Shown: positions 25,673 to 34,037 of the stretch, piece after piece
How the letters are laid out: every line of letters begins with the position of its first letter
How positions within the stretch are numbered: position 1 is the first letter of the stretch
DNA from: Chitinivibrionales bacterium
GTDB taxonomy: Bacteria; Fibrobacterota; Chitinivibrionia; Chitinivibrionales; WJKA01
Length of the DNA: 34,189 bases
Assembly: GCA_014728295.1 (NCBI GenBank)
Contig: WJLW01000038.1
Location: forward strand, 1-34,189
Direction: 5' to 3'
Notes under the pieces: model-generated
Told to the model about the DNA's origin: nothing
The model's input: only the letters and a program-made list of their open reading frames with translations
The model's database searches: none
Made by a program: the position numbers and the translations under genes

Positions 25673-26098
25673 GGTATAATTTGTGCACTCTGCCACACGA
25701 TGGCACGGTGAAAGAAACTGTTCAATATTGTACCCTTACACCGGGACAATGTCAATTCTTTCAGCTTTGGGCAACGCCCCGTTTCGTTGTGCATGATACA
25801 TGCAATAGCCAAGCATATAACCTAGTGTAGTGTATCTCAAATACGAATATGCTACCACGGGCTCTTTTCAGCGATGTTTTGTGCTGACCGATAAAAGCGC
25901 GCAGAGCATTTGAAGTTTGTGCTTTGTGCCGGCTGTAGATCAATTTGATTTATGCAAAATCCGCTAAATCATTCAATCCACCCACGTTGAAGTAATAGTT
26001 GCAAACCGGACGTTGGAAAAGTACTTTTAAGGGGTCGGTAAGCTTTACTTCCAGTATAGAATCAAGTATCATTTCGAGCTGGCTTGCACCAAAATTGT
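25673..26098. other. Intergenic region between divergent signalling genes, with a repeat scrap
   Basis: About 425 bp. It holds the left end of a repeat element (25823-25870). The rest shows no credible ORF: the two short minus-strand readings have no ribosome binding site. Promoters for both flanking genes must lie here but no clear hexamer pair was found. Confidence 0.4.
25823..25870 (+). repeat. Solo left end of the repeat element seen at 34038-34189
   Basis: TAGTGTAGTGTATCTCAAAT (25823-25842) and the next 28 bases match 34033-34079 with two differences (one A missing there, one C/T change). Similarity fades after CTCTTTTCA. The opposite inverted repeat (TTGAGATACACTA) is not found downstream, so only one end is present. 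Confidence 0.85.
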
Positions 26099-27052
26099 AT
26101 GGAATGGCGATTTGAAATCGAGAATATGATTACCCACGAAACCGCGCGCTACTCGGTGCAGGATAATGAGGTTCTGGTAGGCAGACATTCGGGCAATACG
26201 GTGGTCATTCCCAATAAATTCGTCTCGCGACTGCACGTCATTATTTCATGCGCGCACGGAGCATATACCATCGAGGACAAAAACAGCGCCAACGGAACCT
26301 TTATCCAGGCAAAGGGTAAACGCGAACAGCTCTGGGGCAAAAAAAACTTTATTCCGCCGCTGCAATGCATGCTGGGTAAAGAGATTGCCGTGTGGATTGC
26401 AACCAATGAAAAACCGCTGGACAACCAGCGTACGGCAATTCATTGTGTGCCCAAAGGCACTTCGGTGCAATCCCAAATCCTCAGCATCGAAAACATGGAG
26501 AGCCTGCAGGCCATTATGGTTCTTGACATATGCGACTCCACTCGACTGGCGAATGAAGATGAGCGCATGGCCATACATCTAAAACACCGTATTCAGGATA
26601 TTTCGCTGCGCGCGCTGCAGAATCACAGCGTTGATTTTTATAAAAATACCGGCGACGGCTTTCTGGCCAGTTTCGATTCATCACTGGATGCATTGCATGC
26701 CGGGGAAGAAATACTGCAAAAGGTGAACCAGCGCAACAGCCGCACGCGCAATGCACCGCTGCATATACGCCTGGCCCTGCACAAAGGGAAGACGTATAAA
26801 CTGGGAGCCGATAAAAATGATTTGCACGGCAACGATGTAAATATTGCCTTTCGGATAGAAGGACTGCAGGAAAAATCGTTTACCGCGCTCGTGCACGGCA
26901 TGCCGGAGAAAAACCGGATTTTGTGCTCTAAATTTTTCTATGCGGATGTCATCAAAAAGGCCACTGCAACCCGTGATAAATTTCTCTACTGCGGACAGGC
27001 GTCACTAAAGGGGATTGCGCGCCCGGTGGAGATATTCCGCATACACCAGTAA
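26099..27052 (+). CDS. FHA-domain class III adenylate/guanylate cyclase
   Basis: 317 residues from the ATG at 26099 (a TTG at 26084 is the alternative; ribosome binding site weak in both). N-terminal FHA domain (about 15-100) with the phosphothreonine-binding set GRH (28-30), SRLH (43-46) and NSANGTF (62-68). C-terminal class III cyclase homology domain (about 135-317): metal Asp143 in VLDICDST, Asp186 in KNTGDGFLASF, and Asn248/Arg252 in NDVNIAFRI, the transition-state pair. All catalytic positions seem filled, so it should make cAMP or cGMP; the base cannot be decided by eye. The FHA domain implies control by a Ser/Thr kinase. It ends flush against the stop of the convergent small gene. Confidence 0.9.
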   Translation: MEWRFEIENMITHETARYSVQDNEVLVGRHSGNTVVIPNKFVSRLHVIISCAHGAYTIEDKNSANGTFIQAKGKREQLWGKKNFIPPLQCMLGKEIAVWIATNEKPLDNQRTAIHCVPKGTSVQSQILSIENMESLQAIMVLDICDSTRLANEDERMAIHLKHRIQDISLRALQNHSVDFYKNTGDGFLASFDSSLDALHAGEEILQKVNQRNSRTRNAPLHIRLALHKGKTYKLGADKNDLHGNDVNIAFRIEGLQEKSFTALVHGMPEKNRILCSKFFYADVIKKATATRDKFLYCGQASLKGIARPVEIFRIHQ

Positions 27053-27283
27053 CTACATGATGCCCTGAGCTTGCATACGTTCGATTATCTCGGTGTCAAA
27101 ATACAGCGCGCAAATTTGCTGGGGATAGTTGCTGCGATCCTGATGTGGCATCGGTAAACGATGTCCGCTGCAATCGTTATAAGCTATGGTAATTTCGACG
27201 TCTTTGCCAATAAGATCGGTCAGCTCCGGAATTTGAAGCGTATCGGATTCGATTTTTTTTGTGACTGTTAGTTTTTTGATCAT
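27053..27283 (-). CDS. Small protein of unknown function with an antitoxin-like N-terminus
   Basis: 76 residues. MIKKLTVTKKIESDTLQIPE followed by LIGKDVEITIAYND reads like the small proteins that often begin 'VTKKIESDTLxIPEL...GKxVEI', a beta-rich fold reminiscent of AbrB/VapB antitoxins. A second half with Gln/Tyr-rich text and EIIERMQAQGIM follows. AGAGGG precedes the ATG by about 6 nt. No toxin partner is next to it. Function not assigned. Confidence 0.6.
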   Translation of the reverse strand: MIKKLTVTKKIESDTLQIPELTDLIGKDVEITIAYNDCSGHRLPMPHQDRSNYPQQICALYFDTEIIERMQAQGIM

Positions 27284-27609
27284 GGCGCCCTCTGCTTTAC
27301 CTGCAAAAAGATGTTACAAGGATTTAAACGGTAAACTATTGTATGTGCGTAGGCGGGGAAGCTGAAGATAGATGTGTATTTTTCCTAATAAAGCATTACC
27401 TTTTCCCCTGATACGAAAATAGTACATTACGCTACTTAAATGCCAGTTTTTCCTCTGCATTTCCCTCAACATCATCGCAGGATACGATTCAGGCCGGCTG
27501 ATTAATTAATCGCTTAAAATTTGGAGTACGCCTCTTTTTACGCTTGAATTCCTGGTTAACGAAGTATTTTACTTTCTGATCAACCACACTCTTTGCAGAA
27601 GGTCGCCGC
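27284..27609. other. Gene-free region
   Basis: About 325 bp between divergent genes, AT-rich. No ORF, strong hairpin or clear promoter pair was recognised. A TTAATTAA octamer lies near 27500. Confidence 0.35.
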
Positions 27610-28566
27610 ATGAAAGCTGTCTTTTTCAATGATTCCCTTCAGATCAGAGACATTGACTTGCCGCAGAGGCTGCCGGGGGAGGCGCTGGTTAAAGTCCTTA
27701 AAGCAGGCATTTGCAATACCGATCACGAGATCACGCACGGCTACATGCCCGGCTTTGCCGGTATCCTCGGCCATGAATTTATCGGCCTGGTTGCCGATGC
27801 CGATACAGCAACCTGGATAAACCGGCGCGTTACCGCAGAAATCAACCTGGGCTGCGGCGACTGTGGCTATTGCACTACCGGCCTGTCACGGCACTGCCCG
27901 CAGAGAACCGTGCTTGGAATTCAGCATAGAAACGGCTGCATGGCTCAATACCTCACGGTTCCGGAACAAAATCTGGTTGCCGTGCCGGATGCAATTTCCG
28001 ACGATGAAGCCGTTTTCATCGAGCCACTGGCGGCGGCGTGTGAAATTCTTGAACAGCTTACCATTGACGAACGCCACTCCGTCCTGTTGCTGGGCGACGG
28101 TAAGCTCGCGCTGCTCATCGCGCACGTCATAGCATCTACGGGGGCACGCCTCGACATTGTCGGCAAGCACCCCCAAAAACTCGCATTAGTAAACAATGTG
28201 GGTGACCACTGCTATCTCAAGGATAATTTCAAGCGGCATCAATATGATATCGTGATCGAGTCAACTGGAAATGCAGGCGCATTCAGAAGAGCCCTGCACT
28301 GCACCAAACCACGCGGCCATTGCGTGCTGAAAAGCACCTACACCGGAAAAACCAGATTGGATGCAGCGCATGTGGTGGTCAATGAAATTACCCTGCTCGG
28401 CTCGCGATGCGGCAGATTTGCCGACGCAATCAATTTCATGCAGCACCACCACCCTCCGCTTACCCGCTATATCAGTGGGCATTACCGACTGTCACGAGCC
28501 GTGGACGGCTTTGCCGCCTCACTTCAGCCGCACAGCTTGAAGATTATTCTGGATTGCACGCGCTGA
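27610..28566 (+). CDS. Zinc-dependent alcohol dehydrogenase (MDR superfamily)
   Basis: 318 residues, slightly short for the family (about 340-350). Catalytic zinc ligands Cys35 (AGICNTDHE) and His55-Glu56 (GHEF) are present. The structural zinc loop is complete: Cys82, Cys85, Cys88 and Cys96 in GCGDCGYCTTGLSRHC. The nucleotide-binding half contains LLLGDGKLALLIAHV, a GxGxxG variant (GDGKLA), so NAD(P) binding should be checked. GHEF-to-'INRRVTAEINLGCG' spacing is normal. AGAAGG lies 7 nt before the ATG. It converges with mtaC, only 2 bp apart, and may act on an alcohol or polyol linked to the methyltransferase pathway (inference). Confidence 0.85.
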   Translation: MKAVFFNDSLQIRDIDLPQRLPGEALVKVLKAGICNTDHEITHGYMPGFAGILGHEFIGLVADADTATWINRRVTAEINLGCGDCGYCTTGLSRHCPQRTVLGIQHRNGCMAQYLTVPEQNLVAVPDAISDDEAVFIEPLAAACEILEQLTIDERHSVLLLGDGKLALLIAHVIASTGARLDIVGKHPQKLALVNNVGDHCYLKDNFKRHQYDIVIESTGNAGAFRRALHCTKPRGHCVLKSTYTGKTRLDAAHVVVNEITLLGSRCGRFADAINFMQHHHPPLTRYISGHYRLSRAVDGFAASLQPHSLKIILDCTR

Positions 28567-28568
28567 GA

Positions 28569-29240
28569 TCAGGCGGCAAGCCTATTCAAATAATCAACCG
28601 CGCCCTGCGGATCAGCCGAATAGCAGTCTGCGCCGATTTTGCTGCAAAATTCCTGCGTCAGCGGGGCTCCGCCAATCAGCACCCTGGTTGCGGGATGCAC
28701 GGCCTTGATTTCCTTGACGGTTTTTTCCATACTGACCATCGTTGTCGTCAAGAGCGCACTCAGCCCCAGTGCACAATCAGGATGTTCCTGAATTGCCCCC
28801 AGAAATTTCTCGGTGGGCACATCGACGCCCAGGTCAACAACCTCCCATCCGCCGCCTTCCACCATCATGCTGACCAGATTCTTGCCGATGTCGTGCAAAT
28901 CACCGGCAACGGTGCCAATGACAAACACACCTTTGCGCTTAACCTGGCCGGAAGTGAAATAGGGACGCAAATGCTCCATAGCCGCGCCCATGGCTTTGGC
29001 GGCCATCAGCACATTTGGCACGAATACTTTGTTTTCGCGAAATTTGACGCCGATTTTCTGCATACCGACAACCAGTGCCTTTTGCAGTAAATCATCGGGC
29101 GACACGCCATTGTCAAGCGCCTGCCCGGTCAACTCGTCTGCGCCGTCCTGTCCCTTCATATCCGGGGGAAACGGTGAAGCCCGGTTTATCTTTCCGAATT
29201 CAACGCAATGTGCAATTTGTTCGAGCATTTCGCTACTCAT
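28569..29240 (-). CDS. mtaC: Corrinoid methyl-carrier protein, MtaC-like
   Basis: 223 residues. An N-terminal four-helix cap domain (about 35-100; LLQKALVVGMQKIGVKFREN) precedes the B12-binding Rossmann-like domain (about 103-220). The cobalt-ligand motif is DLHDIG (Asp114-x-His116-x-x-Gly119) inside GTVAGDLHDIGKNLV, followed by the other B12 loops SALLTTTMVSM and IGGAPLT. Such proteins accept a methyl group from a substrate-specific methyltransferase and pass it on. GGAGG sits 7 nt before the ATG. It lies 36 bp downstream of the mtaB-like gene in the same direction, the normal mtaBC pair. The MtaC name rests on the neighbour, since MtaC, MtbC and MttC are alike. Confidence 0.9.
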   Translation of the reverse strand: MSSEMLEQIAHCVEFGKINRASPFPPDMKGQDGADELTGQALDNGVSPDDLLQKALVVGMQKIGVKFRENKVFVPNVLMAAKAMGAAMEHLRPYFTSGQVKRKGVFVIGTVAGDLHDIGKNLVSMMVEGGGWEVVDLGVDVPTEKFLGAIQEHPDCALGLSALLTTTMVSMEKTVKEIKAVHPATRVLIGGAPLTQEFCSKIGADCYSADPQGAVDYLNRLAA

Positions 29241-29276
29241 AAAGCAACCTCCAGTAATGCATAAAGTAGAGTATGT

Positions 29277-30650
29277 TCATAATCCATAATCCTGTGCACG
29301 AAACTTTGTTGTATCGAGCATGGGTAATTGCGATTCGATAAAAGCATCCGCGCTGCCGGGCAGTGCAGCCAGCGATGCTGCCAGCATCTCAAGCCAGGGC
29401 ACGTCCATTTCGGCAAGTAATACGGCATTGGCTTCGTGCGCTTCCCGGATGATGGCCAGAGCCTCTTTTGCAGCAACAACGGTGCGACGATAATGATCCG
29501 GTTGAGCAATAGTGGCTGCAGCGATCCTGACGACATTCTTCGGCGCCAGAATAAGGGCCTGCGGATCTAGTGCTGCATCCGAACGAACAAACATGTCTCG
29601 CAGTTGGCGTTGCTGCCCATCCCGTGTCGACTGGTTCATCAGTCTGCAGTCATAGGCCAGTTGCTCAAGATAGATCGTCGGCGCCATGCCGCCCAGGAGC
29701 TTGATATTTTGTATCGATTCATTTGACCACAGATCGCAACACGCGGCCGCAATATTACCGAGTGGACTAAGATGCGCACATGCAGCAGTTTTGCCCTCCA
29801 TAGACATCGGCAATCCGGTAATCGCTTTGAGAAAGGGATTTTCATAGCCGCAGTCTTTGCCCGGACCAACCGCCCCGCATTCAAAAGCAACCAGGCTGCG
29901 TGCGATGGTAGCCGCCCTCACCACTGCGGCAAATACGGCTGGAATGAATTTCTTCTCTGCCAGCACCATTGCCGTGTTGGCGAAGCCACATGCGGTATCA
30001 CCGGCGGCAGGAGCACCGGTTTGCTCAGCGATCCTCACGATCCGCTGCCACAAATACTGCATGTCGCGCACGCCCAATACGGCCAGACCGAAGATGACCT
30101 TTTCGATATTGCATTCGACAAGCGCATCATCATGCACTTCCTTGCCGCCGGTGGATTCAATGGAGAGCATTTCCGCACCGTTTCGGGCACAGTGCTCAAA
30201 GGTATACAGCATCTTGTCGAGCAACTCACTTTCCCGCATCAGTGGGGGCCGGTTTTTGTCACGCGTATCGTTTGGCGTGATACGAAGCGCGCTTTTGAGT
30301 TGGTGGCGGACGAAATAAGATTCGAGCACGTCATTCATGACTTTGGTCAGCTCGATCGCATATTCGGGCTGTAGCGTCATCTCAATCAGCGTCTCGAATT
30401 CAATCACAAGCCCGGGTACGTGCAATTCGACGGCGCGCTTGCAGACCTCATCAACAACCGTGCGATACATTGCCGTTATCTCACCAAGAGTTTCGGTGCA
30501 TACTTCAATTGAAGGAAGCGTAAAATTAAGCTCCGGATAAACCTCTCCCCCACCGATGTGCATGCCGCGACGCGTCGTCACGGGGTTCGGTGCCGAGCCG
30601 AAGATAAGCTCGTTCGGATTGTCAATCGTCAGTGCGGTAAAGTCGGCCAT
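29277..30650 (-). CDS. mtaB: Methanol:corrinoid methyltransferase, MtaB-like
   Basis: 457 residues, collinear with Methanosarcina MtaB (about 460). Key blocks: SIESTGGKEV with Glu165, GDTACGFANTAM with Cys221, and VAFECGAVGPGKDCGYENPF with Cys267. These match the three zinc ligands known in MtaB (Glu164, Cys220, Cys269 in M. barkeri). ITGLPMSMEGKTAACAH and CCDLWSNESIQNI are also conserved, and the C-terminus ends in YGL like MtaB's YGF. The enzyme activates methanol and methylates the corrinoid of MtaC. In bacteria some relatives act on other methyl donors, so methanol is likely but not proven. GGAG lies about 7 nt before the ATG. The regulator gene is 80 bp upstream in the same direction. 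Confidence 0.9.
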   Translation of the reverse strand: MADFTALTIDNPNELIFGSAPNPVTTRRGMHIGGGEVYPELNFTLPSIEVCTETLGEITAMYRTVVDEVCKRAVELHVPGLVIEFETLIEMTLQPEYAIELTKVMNDVLESYFVRHQLKSALRITPNDTRDKNRPPLMRESELLDKMLYTFEHCARNGAEMLSIESTGGKEVHDDALVECNIEKVIFGLAVLGVRDMQYLWQRIVRIAEQTGAPAAGDTACGFANTAMVLAEKKFIPAVFAAVVRAATIARSLVAFECGAVGPGKDCGYENPFLKAITGLPMSMEGKTAACAHLSPLGNIAAACCDLWSNESIQNIKLLGGMAPTIYLEQLAYDCRLMNQSTRDGQQRQLRDMFVRSDAALDPQALILAPKNVVRIAAATIAQPDHYRRTVVAAKEALAIIREAHEANAVLLAEMDVPWLEMLAASLAALPGSADAFIESQLPMLDTTKFRAQDYGL

Positions 30651-30730
30651 AGTTCGCTCCGGTGTGGTGAATGCAAAGAAGACTGCTTTCTTGTATGCTG
30701 ATTTCTCCGCCTTGCTCTGCGATCCTGTTT

Positions 30731-31795
30731 TTACGTATCGCGCACGATCAGCCCGGGTTGTACGACATACTGGCTCAGGGACGTGCTCTCACCGGCCACA
30801 TGAGCATCGATGATGCGCGCCGTTTTTGCCGCCATCTCGGTATTGTGCGGGTCGATCGCGGTTATCGCCGGCGTAAAGTATTGCACCAGCTCCGTATTTC
30901 CATAATTGACAAGTGATATACCCTGCATATCCCGCCCCGATTCGGCTCTGAGGCGGCCCAGGATACGAATTGCATCCGAATCGTTGCAGGTGAACAGTCC
31001 GCCGATTTTATTCTCCGCAACCATGGCCGCGGTGACCCGACTCGCCCGGTCGATAACCAGCGGCTCCCTCCCGGCATCGACGGAAGCAACCAGCGTACGA
31101 AACGTTTCCTCCATCAGCTCTTCCACCATGCTGCGTCCGGCCCAGGTTTCGTTGCGGACAAAGGCGACCCGACGCGGGCCCGCCTTACGGAGCAGATAAT
31201 CCACGCCGCGCGTGACACCCAGGTCGTAGCTCTGGATTACGTAGCTGAAAAAGGAGCCGGCCATGGTATGATCGATCAGCGTGACAAACGAATCTTTTGC
31301 GGACAGTCGCGCATAAAAATCGGCCGTACGCGACTCGTCAAGGGTGGGGATTACGATGACTGCCTCGTAGCGCCGGTGTATCATGTCACTCACCAGCCGG
31401 ATTTCCTCTTCCCAGTTGTTGTAATCGACAAAATGCTGCAACTGTCGTCCGCGCTGCCAGGCCTTCTCACCCAGATGATGAATCAAATCTTCATACCCGA
31501 TCGAATAAAACGGCACAACCACGCCCCAGATTTTTTTGACTGGCTGCAAGTCGGCAACAAAGGAGCCTTGGCCCATTTTCTGGACGATCAAACGCTCATC
31601 GGCAAGCATTTTCAGCACGCGCCTGGCAGTTTCACGTGCCACCCCATGCCGGTGCATGATCTGATTTATAGAATCTATGCGCCGGCCGGGCTTGAGCCGA
31701 AGGGTGAGGATGGCCTCTTTATATTCGTCGTATAGACGCAAGTAAATTGGCTTGAATGGTTGTTTCACGGCGCACGATACGGACTGAGGTATCAT
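30731..31795 (-). CDS. GntR-type winged-helix / periplasmic-binding-protein-like regulator (AraR architecture)
   Basis: 354 residues from the ATG at 31795; a TTG at 31813 is the alternative, neither with a good ribosome binding site. The N-terminal GntR winged helix (about 20-85) reads LKPGRRIDSINQIMHRHGVA, then RETARRVLKMLADERLIVQK and GQGSFVA. The C-terminal LacI/periplasmic-binding-protein domain (about 90-354) reads WGVVVPFYSIGYEDLIHHLG, VIVIPTLDES, IGGLFTCNDSDAIRILG and ISLVNYGN. This layout is that of AraR-like sugar-responsive repressors. Placed 80 bp upstream of mtaB on the same strand, it probably controls mtaBC; a sugar or polyol effector would be expected. Confidence 0.88.
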   Translation of the reverse strand: MIPQSVSCAVKQPFKPIYLRLYDEYKEAILTLRLKPGRRIDSINQIMHRHGVARETARRVLKMLADERLIVQKMGQGSFVADLQPVKKIWGVVVPFYSIGYEDLIHHLGEKAWQRGRQLQHFVDYNNWEEEIRLVSDMIHRRYEAVIVIPTLDESRTADFYARLSAKDSFVTLIDHTMAGSFFSYVIQSYDLGVTRGVDYLLRKAGPRRVAFVRNETWAGRSMVEELMEETFRTLVASVDAGREPLVIDRASRVTAAMVAENKIGGLFTCNDSDAIRILGRLRAESGRDMQGISLVNYGNTELVQYFTPAITAIDPHNTEMAAKTARIIDAHVAGESTSLSQYVVQPGLIVRDT

Positions 31796-31885
31796 AAGCT
31801 TGAATATACCCAAAAAGCTTGCCCAATGCCAAAATAAATTACATCACAGTACAGCACAGTATTAACGTATTGATTTAATTATAAT

Positions 31886-33070
31886 TTATGGCAATTTATA
31901 TGAAAGCGTTTTGTTCGATATTTCAAAAATATCCCGCTTTGCCTCAAGATAGTAGCAGTAATTCCCAAAAGAAACATCAGCCTGCACACGATGATCAACG
32001 TGCGGAATAAAACCGCCCTCATCAGCCAGGCACTTCAGGCGATAGAGTTCCTTGCGGATCTGCTCCCTGCCGCTCAGCAGAATGGTCTTGTCAAAGCCGC
32101 CCATCATGCGTATGCCCGGGCAAGTTTTGCGCAGCGTTTCGGGATGTACGCCGGCATTAACTTCGAGAGGAAAGATAATATTGACGCCATGATCAAGCCA
32201 GGTCGGTACCAGCAGCCGGTTATCGCCGTCACAATCCACATAGCTGAATTGAGTCCCGGCACCGCGATATACGTCCATGGCCGATTTCAGTACGGGACCA
32301 CATTTCTCGTAAAAAAACTCCGGCGGTACAATCGGACCGGTCTTGAAGGCAATGTCTTCCCACCAGGCAACCAGGTCGGGTTGGATATATTGACAGATCA
32401 GGTGCGCAACCGACGTGTACAGCAATTTCATGTCGCCCAGGATCTCATCGATCAATTCAGGCTGTATGCACTGTGCGATAGAAAATCCCTCGAACCCCAT
32501 TAAATCCCTGATTCGCCCCGCTGTGCTTCCTCCGAATACGCTCAGCATATAATTGCGATCCTTTACTTTCGCAGCAATCTCCTGAATGTTTTCAGGTATA
32601 CGGTGCTCAAAATCGTGGATGAGTCGCTGCTTGATCATCTGGTAGGATTCTTTGTCTTTTACCGGAAAATCAAGATAATGCGGGATAGTATCCTTACCGT
32701 CGGTAAAGACTTTGCATTTTACACGTCGACGATCATACTTGATGGTATATCGTTCGTTTTGTTCAATTATCTCTTCCTCAAAGACCGGAAGCAGATCGGT
32801 GCCAATCCATACACGTTTCTGCCACCGATCAAAACCAAAATAGAGATCGGCCTTTGCAATAGTATCCACTTCTACTGGAAGCCCCTCGGCATGCCAGCGC
32901 CTGAGCGTATCATTCCAGTAGCCGAATTCCGTATCAAGCATGCGATCCGGCCGTCGAAAATTCATGATATCAAGAAACCTGTCTCGGGGTGATCCCTCCC
33001 CTTCAGGCAATAATACCGGATCATATGTCTGCTTTTGTGAAAAAAGTTCATTCATTTCCTGAGCATCCAT
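31886..33070 (-). CDS. Uroporphyrinogen decarboxylase-family protein (possible corrinoid methyltransferase)
   Basis: 394 residues from the ATG at 33070. The longer frame to 33172 is rejected because GGGAG lies about 6 nt before 33070 and the upstream part reads through a promoter-like gap. The URO-D TIM-barrel pattern is clear: RDRFLDIMNFRRPDRML, ARDLMGFEG-type loop in GRIRDLMGFEGFSIA, DLVAWWEDIAFKTGPIVPPE, FSYVDCDGDNRLLVPTWLDH, and PHVDHRVQADVSFGNYCYYL. The HxC zinc pair of MtaA/MtbA/CmuA methyltransferases is not found at the usual place; the sequence there is VDCDGD. It is thus not a standard MtaA. Divergent from the AraC gene at 33208. Likely a methyltransferase of unknown substrate. Confidence 0.85.
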   Translation of the reverse strand: MDAQEMNELFSQKQTYDPVLLPEGEGSPRDRFLDIMNFRRPDRMLDTEFGYWNDTLRRWHAEGLPVEVDTIAKADLYFGFDRWQKRVWIGTDLLPVFEEEIIEQNERYTIKYDRRRVKCKVFTDGKDTIPHYLDFPVKDKESYQMIKQRLIHDFEHRIPENIQEIAAKVKDRNYMLSVFGGSTAGRIRDLMGFEGFSIAQCIQPELIDEILGDMKLLYTSVAHLICQYIQPDLVAWWEDIAFKTGPIVPPEFFYEKCGPVLKSAMDVYRGAGTQFSYVDCDGDNRLLVPTWLDHGVNIIFPLEVNAGVHPETLRKTCPGIRMMGGFDKTILLSGREQIRKELYRLKCLADEGGFIPHVDHRVQADVSFGNYCYYLEAKRDIFEISNKTLSYKLP

Positions 33071-33207
33071 TGCATCTCCCGGAGGTTGAATTGTGTATGT
33101 CGAGCAGGCAGAAAACCCTGCATTTTCGTCACCCATTGAATATATTAGAAAAAAGCCACGGCACACATACACTGGACAGCTATAGTTTTACACAATCCTG
33201 CTATTGG

Positions 33208-34035
33208 ATGACCAGTATCACGCCAATATCATCTATTGCAACCGGTCATTACCAGACAAAGCCGGGCTATCATATTCGACGCCCGCGCGGAAAACACGAC
33301 TGGCTGCTTATCGCGACAGTCGCCGGCGAAGGAGTTATTACATACCCAGGCAGTCAGGTGAGGACTACTGACGGCGAGTGCATTCTCTATGAACCGCAAG
33401 CGTACCAGGATTATGCAATCTCGCCTTCAAAGGGAGTATGGGAAATTCTCTGGGCCCATTTCTTGCCGGATTCGAGATGGTTATCCCATATCAGGTGGAC
33501 CTCACTTACGAAAGGCGTGCGGTATTTGCGCATTTCGAATCAGAAATTGCGTGATGATGCATTCAACGAGCTTGCAGCAATGAACAGATATGCTAAAAGT
33601 CAGCACACGCAGTCATATCGCCTGGCAATGAATTGCCTTGAGAGATTTTTTGTGCTGTGTACACTGGAATTTGATCAGCAATCAGGCTTGCACTGTGACC
33701 ACCGTATTGGAAAAGCTCTTGAATATCTCGCCAAACATGCGACAGAGCCGATTTCGGTTGCTCGACTTGCCGCCTACTGCGCGATGAGCCCCTCCCGATT
33801 TGCACACGCCTTCAAAGAACAACTGGGCATCTCACCGATGCAATATGCCGAGAGGCAGCGCATCGAACAGGCAAGGGAATTGCTCTCATTCTCAACTATC
33901 TCAATCACCGAAATTGCATACAACCTCGGCTTCAGCTCTCCGTATCACTTCTCGAACAGATTCAAATTGCACACCGGGTGCAGACCATCCGCCTACCGGC
34001 ATACAACGAAGGGAATTTCGCATGCCGCTAACTAG
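33208..34035 (+). CDS. AraC-family transcriptional regulator
   Basis: 275 residues from the ATG at 33208. A longer start (TTG 33091 or ATG 33097, with GGAGG 5 nt before the TTG) is possible and would add about 37-39 residues. N-terminal cupin-type sensor: GYHIRRPRGKHDWLLIATVA, ECILYEPQAYQDYAI and WEILWAHFLP, typical of AraC/RhaS-like sugar sensors. Two helix-turn-helix motifs at the C-terminus: ISVARLAAYCAMSPSRFAHA, and ITEIAYNLGFSSPYHFSNRF with the signature end TGCRPSAYR. It probably controls the divergent URO-D gene. The stop TAG (34033-34035) is part of the repeat element that follows, so the last few codons may be shortened or replaced. Confidence 0.92.
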   Translation: MTSITPISSIATGHYQTKPGYHIRRPRGKHDWLLIATVAGEGVITYPGSQVRTTDGECILYEPQAYQDYAISPSKGVWEILWAHFLPDSRWLSHIRWTSLTKGVRYLRISNQKLRDDAFNELAAMNRYAKSQHTQSYRLAMNCLERFFVLCTLEFDQQSGLHCDHRIGKALEYLAKHATEPISVARLAAYCAMSPSRFAHAFKEQLGISPMQYAERQRIEQARELLSFSTISITEIAYNLGFSSPYHFSNRFKLHTGCRPSAYRHTTKGISHAAN

Positions 34036-34037
34036 TG

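Noticed and set aside
31826..31892. Imperfect inverted repeat TGCCAAAATAAATTA / TAATTTATGGCA as an operator
   Set aside because: Needs a 3-base gap, has a 40-bp loop and overlaps the URO-D stop codon; AT-rich chance match is likely.
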